Made by a program: the position numbers and the translations under genes. From Marinilabiliales bacterium (GTDB lineage Bacteria; Bacteroidota; Bacteroidia; Bacteroidales; SZUA-534), in NCBI GenBank assembly GCA_003512955.1, contig DOTG01000047.1, positions 1-64,000 of the forward strand: a DNA stretch of 64,000 bases, given 5' to 3'. Shown in pieces: positions 59,001-64,000 of this stretch. The notes under the pieces were generated by a model, which searched no databases, was not told the DNA's origin, and saw only the letters and a program-made list of their open reading frames with translations. How positions within the stretch are numbered: the first letter of the stretch is position 1; each line of letters opens with the position of its first letter.

Positions 59001-62000
59001 ATGCCAGGGTTAACCATTTATAAAGCATCCGCCGGATCGGGCAAAACGTTCCAGTTAACGGGCGAATACCTGAAGCTGGCCTTTGACCCCAAAAACAGTT
59101 TTAAACAAATTCTGGCAGTTACCTTTACCAAAAAAGCCACCGCAGAGATGCGCGACCGGATATTGAAAGAATTATATCTGATTTCGTTGGGCGAAACCAC
59201 TGGTCACCAGCAAACGCTCAAAAATGAATTCCACTTAACCGATGTGGAGGTAACCCAAAGGGCCAAGGATATCCTTAACCAGATTCTCCACAATTACAGC
59301 TACTTCCAAATCAGCACTATCGACAGCTTTTTTCAAATCATCCTAAAGGCTTTTACCCGGGAGCTGGGTATAGATGCCGGTTTTTTGGTAGAACTCGACT
59401 TCAACCAAGCACTGGAAATGAGTGTGCAACAGTTTTTTGACAGGCTCGATGAAACCCCGGAGATTAAAAAATGGCTATCTACGTATGCCTTGCGAAAAAT
59501 TGAAAAGGGCTTAAGCTGGGACATTCAAAAGGATATTCTGAAGTTTGCCGGCAATGCTTTTACCGAGGTGTTCTTTTCGTTTCCGGAAATGTACCTGAAG
59601 GAATTGGCTTCGCTGGACAATTTTGAGGCCATTAAAAAAAACCTGACCGGGTACCTGAACAATTTTACCGTACAGGCTCAACGGTTTGGCCAACAGGGCA
59701 TCCAGCTTATGAAACAGTCAGGGGTTGACATGGATAGTTTCTCACACAAAAAAAGCGGCGTGGGCGGTTATTTTCACAAACTGGCCGATGCCAAAGCCTT
59801 TGCCTATCCCGAACCCAACAGTTATGTTCTGAAAGCACTTCAATCACCCGACGGTATCGAAGGTTGGTGCGCCAAAACCTCACCCGACAGATTCAAGATT
59901 CAGGCTTGTGTGCAAGGCGGACTGCAACAGGTCTTGCAAAATTACTTTGCCTTTTACGAGCCACATAAGATGGATTTCAACACGGCACTTGAAATTGAAA
60001 AGAACCTCGATGTGTTTGCCATCCTGGTTCAACTGTTCAACCACTTGACCGAATACTGCCAGCAACAAAATATTTTTCTATTGCAATTGACCGCTCCCCT
60101 GCTCAGTAAGATGATTCAGGACAGCGATGCCCCTTTTATCTATGAAAAAACCGGCAACGTTCTCAAATTTTTTATGATTGATGAATTCCAGGATACCAGC
60201 AGCTTGCAATGGAATAATTTTTACCCACTGATAGCCAATAGTATGGCTCAAGGGAGTCAATCGCTGGTGGTGGGCGATGTAAAGCAGTCTATTTACCGTT
60301 GGCGCAATAGCAATTGGCAGTTGCTGCATTCCCAATTAAAGAAACAGTTTCAATTCTACCATCCAACTGAAAAGAACCTTCCTTACAATTATCGTAGTTT
60401 AAAAGAGGTGGTAGCGTTTAATAACTGGTGTTTTAGCTATCTGGCAAAAGCCATCGATCAGCAACTTGTCGCCGCCGGAACTACTCTTGGAGAGGATCAA
60501 CAGTTAAAACTGGAACAGATTTTTGAAGGAGCCGAACAACAAATACCTAAGAAGGCTAAACCTGGGGTAGGCCATGTGGCCATCCAGTTTTTTGATGCCA
60601 AAGAAGAGGATACCTCTTTTGAAGAAAGGACGCTGGAAGTAATGGTTCAAAATTTACAAACCTTATTCAGCAATGGGTTCCAGCCCCGCGACATCGCCAT
60701 TCTGGTACGCCGGAACAAAGAGGGGGCAGCGGTGGCTAAAGCTTTGATGGATTACAAAACCCAACATCCCGAATGGGAAAACCAGTTTGCTTTTGTCTCC
60801 AACGACTCCGTATTGTTAAGTGCCTCCAATACCATCAATTACATTGTGGCTGCCATGCGGTATCTGGTGGAACCCAGGAATCAACTCAACAACGCGCAAC
60901 TGGCTTACTTTGTTGGGCTACAAACCTTAACCCCTTCTGAAAGCATTGCCCGGTTGGCACAGCTTCCTTTGTCCGATCCGGAAAGCTTTGAAAGTCACTT
61001 GCCTGCCAACTTTGTTCAAAAACTGCATACCCTCCGGCTTTTGTCGGTGAACCAAATGACAGAGCAACTGCTGCAACTTCTTTGCTACGATTCCATGCCT
61101 GAGCAGATTTTGAGCGAATGGCCTTTCATCCATTCCTTTAAAGATTTGGTGCAAAAATATTCCAAAACCCAAGGAGTGGATGTGGCCGGCTTTCTGGAAT
61201 GGTGGAATGCATCGGCAAAAGATTCAGCCATTAATTTATCGGAGGAGCAAAATGCCATCCGCATACTTACCATCCACAAATCGAAAGGACTAGAATACAA
61301 AGCAGTGCTTGTTCCTTTTGCCGATTGGGATGTGGAGCAACGGAACAAATTGCTTTGGTGCCAGACCCAGCCCATGGATTTTTTACCCAGCCTTTTGTTT
61401 CCGGTTAACTACTCATCAAAACTTATAAACACTCATTTTAATGAAGCCTATTACAAGGAAAACCTGATGGTTTGGGTGGATAATCTGAACCTGCTTTACG
61501 TGGCTTTTACCCGTGCACGGATAGTGCTCATGGTGAATGCCCCACTGCCCAAAAAAACCGATGAGATTAAAAATGTGGGAGGAATGCTTTACTCCCTCGT
61601 TCAGCCAAACACACTAAATAAACTCCCCCACTCCGATTGGAACGACGAAAAACTAAAACTTTCCATCGGTCAATTGCAGCTTGAAATTGCGGATAAGGAA
61701 ACATCGGGTAGCGTACCCGAAGCACCGAAGATTGGCTATCGCAAAACTCCCATAAAATTAATACTCCGCAGTAATTTAAGCGCTCTTTTTGAGGATAATC
61801 CTGAAAATTCCTTCATGAATAAAGGGAAAATTTATCACATGCTATTTGAAAAAATAAGGGTGCAAACCGATTTTAAACCAACACTTCAAACCTATTACAA
61901 ACAAGGATTCATCAATCAGATGGAACGAGATGAACTACATGAACTATGGAACCAGGCACTAACCCAGCCTCTTGTGCTGGACTGGTTTGGGGGTAGCTGG

Positions 62001-62252
62001 CAAATAGTAAACGAGACCTCCATTCTATTGCCTAATGGTGATGTTAAAAGGCCCGACCGGGTAATGATGAATGAAACCGAATGCCTAGTGGTTGATTATA
62101 AATTTACTACCACTCACCAGCCCAACCACATCAAACAAGTAGAAGAATACATCCGCTTGATTTCTGCCATCCAACAAAAAAAAACTACCGGATATGTTTG
62201 GTACCTGCCCAATAATCTGATTATACCTGTGCAACCCTTTATTGCAAAATAA
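59001..62252 (+). CDS. AddA/RecB-like UvrD-type helicase-nuclease
   Basis: 1083 residues. Superfamily 1 helicase motifs: Walker A ASAGSGKT at 9-16, Ia AVTFTKKATAEM near 40, Walker B/II MIDEFQDTSS near 390-400, motif III VVGDVKQSIYRWR near 422, motif V LTIHKSKGLEYKAV near 755, motif VI LYVAFTRAR near 834. A C-terminal PD-(D/E)XK nuclease has KGKIYHMLFEK near 945, RPDRV near 1018 and VVDYKF near 1030. This is the AddA/RecB layout for double-strand break resection. An AddB-type partner is usually adjacent; none is seen on either side here. Its start is 12 bases after holA. Confidence 0.88.
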   Translation: MPGLTIYKASAGSGKTFQLTGEYLKLAFDPKNSFKQILAVTFTKKATAEMRDRILKELYLISLGETTGHQQTLKNEFHLTDVEVTQRAKDILNQILHNYSYFQISTIDSFFQIILKAFTRELGIDAGFLVELDFNQALEMSVQQFFDRLDETPEIKKWLSTYALRKIEKGLSWDIQKDILKFAGNAFTEVFFSFPEMYLKELASLDNFEAIKKNLTGYLNNFTVQAQRFGQQGIQLMKQSGVDMDSFSHKKSGVGGYFHKLADAKAFAYPEPNSYVLKALQSPDGIEGWCAKTSPDRFKIQACVQGGLQQVLQNYFAFYEPHKMDFNTALEIEKNLDVFAILVQLFNHLTEYCQQQNIFLLQLTAPLLSKMIQDSDAPFIYEKTGNVLKFFMIDEFQDTSSLQWNNFYPLIANSMAQGSQSLVVGDVKQSIYRWRNSNWQLLHSQLKKQFQFYHPTEKNLPYNYRSLKEVVAFNNWCFSYLAKAIDQQLVAAGTTLGEDQQLKLEQIFEGAEQQIPKKAKPGVGHVAIQFFDAKEEDTSFEERTLEVMVQNLQTLFSNGFQPRDIAILVRRNKEGAAVAKALMDYKTQHPEWENQFAFVSNDSVLLSASNTINYIVAAMRYLVEPRNQLNNAQLAYFVGLQTLTPSESIARLAQLPLSDPESFESHLPANFVQKLHTLRLLSVNQMTEQLLQLLCYDSMPEQILSEWPFIHSFKDLVQKYSKTQGVDVAGFLEWWNASAKDSAINLSEEQNAIRILTIHKSKGLEYKAVLVPFADWDVEQRNKLLWCQTQPMDFLPSLLFPVNYSSKLINTHFNEAYYKENLMVWVDNLNLLYVAFTRARIVLMVNAPLPKKTDEIKNVGGMLYSLVQPNTLNKLPHSDWNDEKLKLSIGQLQLEIADKETSGSVPEAPKIGYRKTPIKLILRSNLSALFEDNPENSFMNKGKIYHMLFEKIRVQTDFKPTLQTYYKQGFINQMERDELHELWNQALTQPLVLDWFGGSWQIVNETSILLPNGDVKRPDRVMMNETECLVVDYKFTTTHQPNHIKQVEEYIRLISAIQQKKTTGYVWYLPNNLIIPVQPFIAK

Positions 62253-62443
62253 TTACAAAAATTTGTTAGACTTTCATTAAAACCTAGTCTTAAATTGTCA
62301 TTTCCTAAAGAATACTAAGATGCTGTAAATCATAAAATTTTACCTAACTCATTTGTTAAAAATATCAAACCATCTTCAATGAAATTCCAAAGATTCAATC
62401 TTTCAATTTTATCCTCCTCATTTTGAATCTTTGAATTTTATAT

Positions 62444-62451
62444 TAATTTTA
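62444..62451 (+). promoter_or_regulatory. Possible -7 element for the sensor gene
   Basis: TAATTTTA, one mismatch from TAnnTTTG, with TTTG at 62422-62425 (18-base spacer). About 70 bases before the ATG. Confidence 0.35.
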
Positions 62452-62522
62452 GCAATCAATTCTACAAGGGTAATTTAAACAATTATACTATTATCACAGG
62501 CTTTAATGCCTAAAAATCTACA

Positions 62523-64000
62523 ATGATGAAACTTTCGAATAATCTTCAGGCTAAAATTTTAGTATTCATTCTTTCCACCGTTTTAATTGTATTTGTTATT
62601 GTGGGATTGTTTGTGGGCGTCCGTAATCGGCAATACGCGGTAGAGAAAGCACATGAATATACCCAACTAATGGCTGATAAAAACGCCCGTCATGTGGAAA
62701 CTTTGCTGAATAAATTTGCGGTAGAGCTCACCTCAACATCTAATGTCATTGGCATTCAATTACAAAAAGGGACAAATTCGCAGGAAGTTCTGTCTGAGAT
62801 TATAAAATCAAACCTAAGTAAAAACCCCGAAATATCAGAATTGCGTCTGACGGTTGCTTCCAAATTATTAGGAAACGAACTGCTGACTTCAGATTGGGCA
62901 TTAATGAAAACCAATAATCGTTTTGTGGAGGGTTTGCAGTTTGTACCAACGCAAACATCTGTGGCAAATGGGAATTCGTTTTTTGTGTCCGAACCTATCC
63001 AAACAACCAATGGCCTTGTTTCCGATTTTTCCTCTCCCATTTTTGTGAACGGAGACCTGCAGGGATACCTCACCGCTTCAGTTAATTTGGGATTCTTTGG
63101 TACATTTATTAAAGAATCATATATCTTCGAAGGTGGGTTTATTACGGTAATGTCGAATTCAGGGGTATTTGTGGCCCATTCCAATAGCGGGTTTTTAGGA
63201 AAGAAATTCTCCGAAAATTTTCCCATCGAAGAAAAAGAATGGAATGTAGAAAGCAAGGTTGCCAAAGGGTCGCAATTTGAGTTACTGACAAAATTTCAAC
63301 GCAACTCTTATTATTCCTATTTTGTGCCTGTTAAAATTGGGAATGCTTCTCTTTTATGGACTGTAGAAGTTACGGTGCCCATGCACAAAATTCTGGAAGC
63401 CTCAAATAAATCCATTCTCAATTCGATATTTGTTGCACTTATTGGGTTTGTGATCTTAATTTTTGTCATCTGGTATTTAACAAATAAAATCATCAGCCCG
63501 GTTAAAAATGTCACCGGGATTTTAGAATTGCTTTCGAAAGGAAATACCCGCGATATTAAACCCCTTGGCCTAAAAAGTGGTGATGAGTTACAGTTGATGA
63601 GCGATTCGCTTGAGAAGGTTGTGGATGGCTTGCGGGTAACAGAAGGCTTTGCACTGGGAATCGGGAAGGGCAATCTGACCGAGAAATACGAATTACTGAG
63701 TAGCGACGACCAACTCGGCCGCGCCTTGCTAAATATGCGCGATAGCCTGAAACATAGCCGTGAGGAGGAAGAAAAACGTAAACGGGAAGAAGAAATTAGA
63801 AACTGGGCTACCCAAGGAATTGCCAAATTTGCCGAAATACTGAGGAATGATTCAAACCAAATGAAAAAGTTGGGGTACAACCTGACTGAAAACTTGGTAA
63901 ACTACCTCGATGTCAATCAGGGAGCCTTTTTTGTGCTCAACAACGATTTGGAGGATGATATTTACTACGAACTTGTTACAGCCATTGCTTATGGCCGCGA
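62523..64000 (+). CDS. dCache-HAMP-GAF sensor protein (incomplete at right edge)
   Basis: An open frame of 492 codons with no stop before the window ends; ATG at 62523 (a second ATG follows at once). TM1 about 9-29, then a large extracytoplasmic dCache-like sensor (about 35-290) with FSSPIFVNGDLQGYLTASVNL near 180 and SNSGVFVAHSNSGFLGKKF near 222, TM2 about 299-320, a HAMP domain (about 321-375; NKIISPVKNVTGILELLSKG), a long charged coiled-coil (REEEEKRKREEE near 419) and the start of a GAF domain. The effector domain lies beyond the edge: a histidine kinase or PP2C-type phosphatase would be typical. Confidence 0.85.
   Translation, partial: MMKLSNNLQAKILVFILSTVLIVFVIVGLFVGVRNRQYAVEKAHEYTQLMADKNARHVETLLNKFAVELTSTSNVIGIQLQKGTNSQEVLSEIIKSNLSKNPEISELRLTVASKLLGNELLTSDWALMKTNNRFVEGLQFVPTQTSVANGNSFFVSEPIQTTNGLVSDFSSPIFVNGDLQGYLTASVNLGFFGTFIKESYIFEGGFITVMSNSGVFVAHSNSGFLGKKFSENFPIEEKEWNVESKVAKGSQFELLTKFQRNSYYSYFVPVKIGNASLLWTVEVTVPMHKILEASNKSILNSIFVALIGFVILIFVIWYLTNKIISPVKNVTGILELLSKGNTRDIKPLGLKSGDELQLMSDSLEKVVDGLRVTEGFALGIGKGNLTEKYELLSSDDQLGRALLNMRDSLKHSREEEEKRKREEEIRNWATQGIAKFAEILRNDSNQMKKLGYNLTENLVNYLDVNQGAFFVLNNDLEDDIYYELVTAIAYGR

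Noticed and set aside
62756..63880. Two long antisense frames opposite the sensor gene
   Set aside because: The plus strand stays open for 492 codons with clear TM, cache and HAMP features; the antisense frames are serine-rich shadows.
1..64000. CRISPR arrays, tRNA or rRNA genes
   Set aside because: No regularly spaced short repeats or RNA gene signatures were seen on reading.

Overview
The window looks like a chromosomal segment of a Bacteroidota bacterium, probably class Bacteroidia (Marinilabiliales/Prolixibacteraceae-like; the family is my inference). The evidence is a multi-PKD secreted protein with a type IX secretion C-terminal domain, a TonB receptor with a carboxypeptidase-like N-terminal domain, OmpA/TPR/PD40 envelope proteins, a GWxTD protein, DUF4494 and SiaC proteins, a LytTR/LytS pair, and several promoters of the Bacteroidota type (TTTG, 19-21 bases, TAnnTTTG). 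Most genes are ordinary core genes. No rRNA, tRNA or CRISPR array was seen.

Layout. 1-2300 is a scarred region: the tail of a dead tyrosine recombinase, an unrecognised broken reading frame, an intact mnmH (tRNA 2-selenouridine synthase), and a cysteine desulfurase relic lacking its whole middle. 2300-8100 holds a CNNM/CorC membrane protein, a 1268-residue VWA/propeller/ASH/OmpA envelope protein and a secreted thioredoxin-fold protein. 8.4-15.9 kb is a minus-strand block: proline dehydrogenase, GT2 glycosyltransferase, LpxL-type acyltransferase, GWxTD protein, inositol monophosphatase, MtaB, and a NUMOD4/HNH protein. 16-25.3 kb is a plus-strand block: PKD/T9SS protein, SiaC, aminopeptidase P, M64 peptidase, then a tight four-gene set (small basic exported protein, predicted outer-membrane barrel, OmpR-type regulator, histidine kinase).

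25.3-29.3 kb contains the most unusual structure. A 2086-bp AT-rich segment with restriction-modification genes (Eco47II-type endonuclease, a 69-residue protein, an Mrr-type endonuclease, and the C-terminal stub of a cytosine-5 methyltransferase) sits between two 127-bp direct repeats that differ at one base. The repeat is the 3' end of a host lipoprotein gene plus its downstream DNA, so the segment arrived with a long target duplication and split a lipoprotein-esterase gene pair. The methyltransferase stub stops exactly at the repeat edge and carries a frameshift, leaving restriction genes with no local protecting methylase.

29.3-44.7 kb is mostly housekeeping and envelope genes: PhoH-PIN, FolC, GNAT, two adjacent TPR-PD40 proteins (one with OmpA and a possible SPOR-like tail, one with a C-terminal membrane anchor), a 2-oxoacid dehydrogenase E2, a GT2 fused to a phosphoglycosyltransferase-like region that lacks its catalytic motifs, an AlbA_2 protein, a DEVD-box RNA helicase, a DUF6483-like protein and an SDR oxidoreductase. 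45-53.6 kb has a lipoprotein alkaline phosphatase, a TonB receptor/LytS kinase/LytTR regulator set, and a large exported transglutaminase-like/propeller protein. 53.8-64 kb carries DUF4494, nitroreductase, a DnaQ-type exonuclease fused to GIY-YIG, an HsdR_N-like protein, AMP nucleosidase, DNA polymerase III delta, an AddA/RecB-like helicase-nuclease without a visible partner, and a dCache-HAMP-GAF sensor that runs off the right edge.
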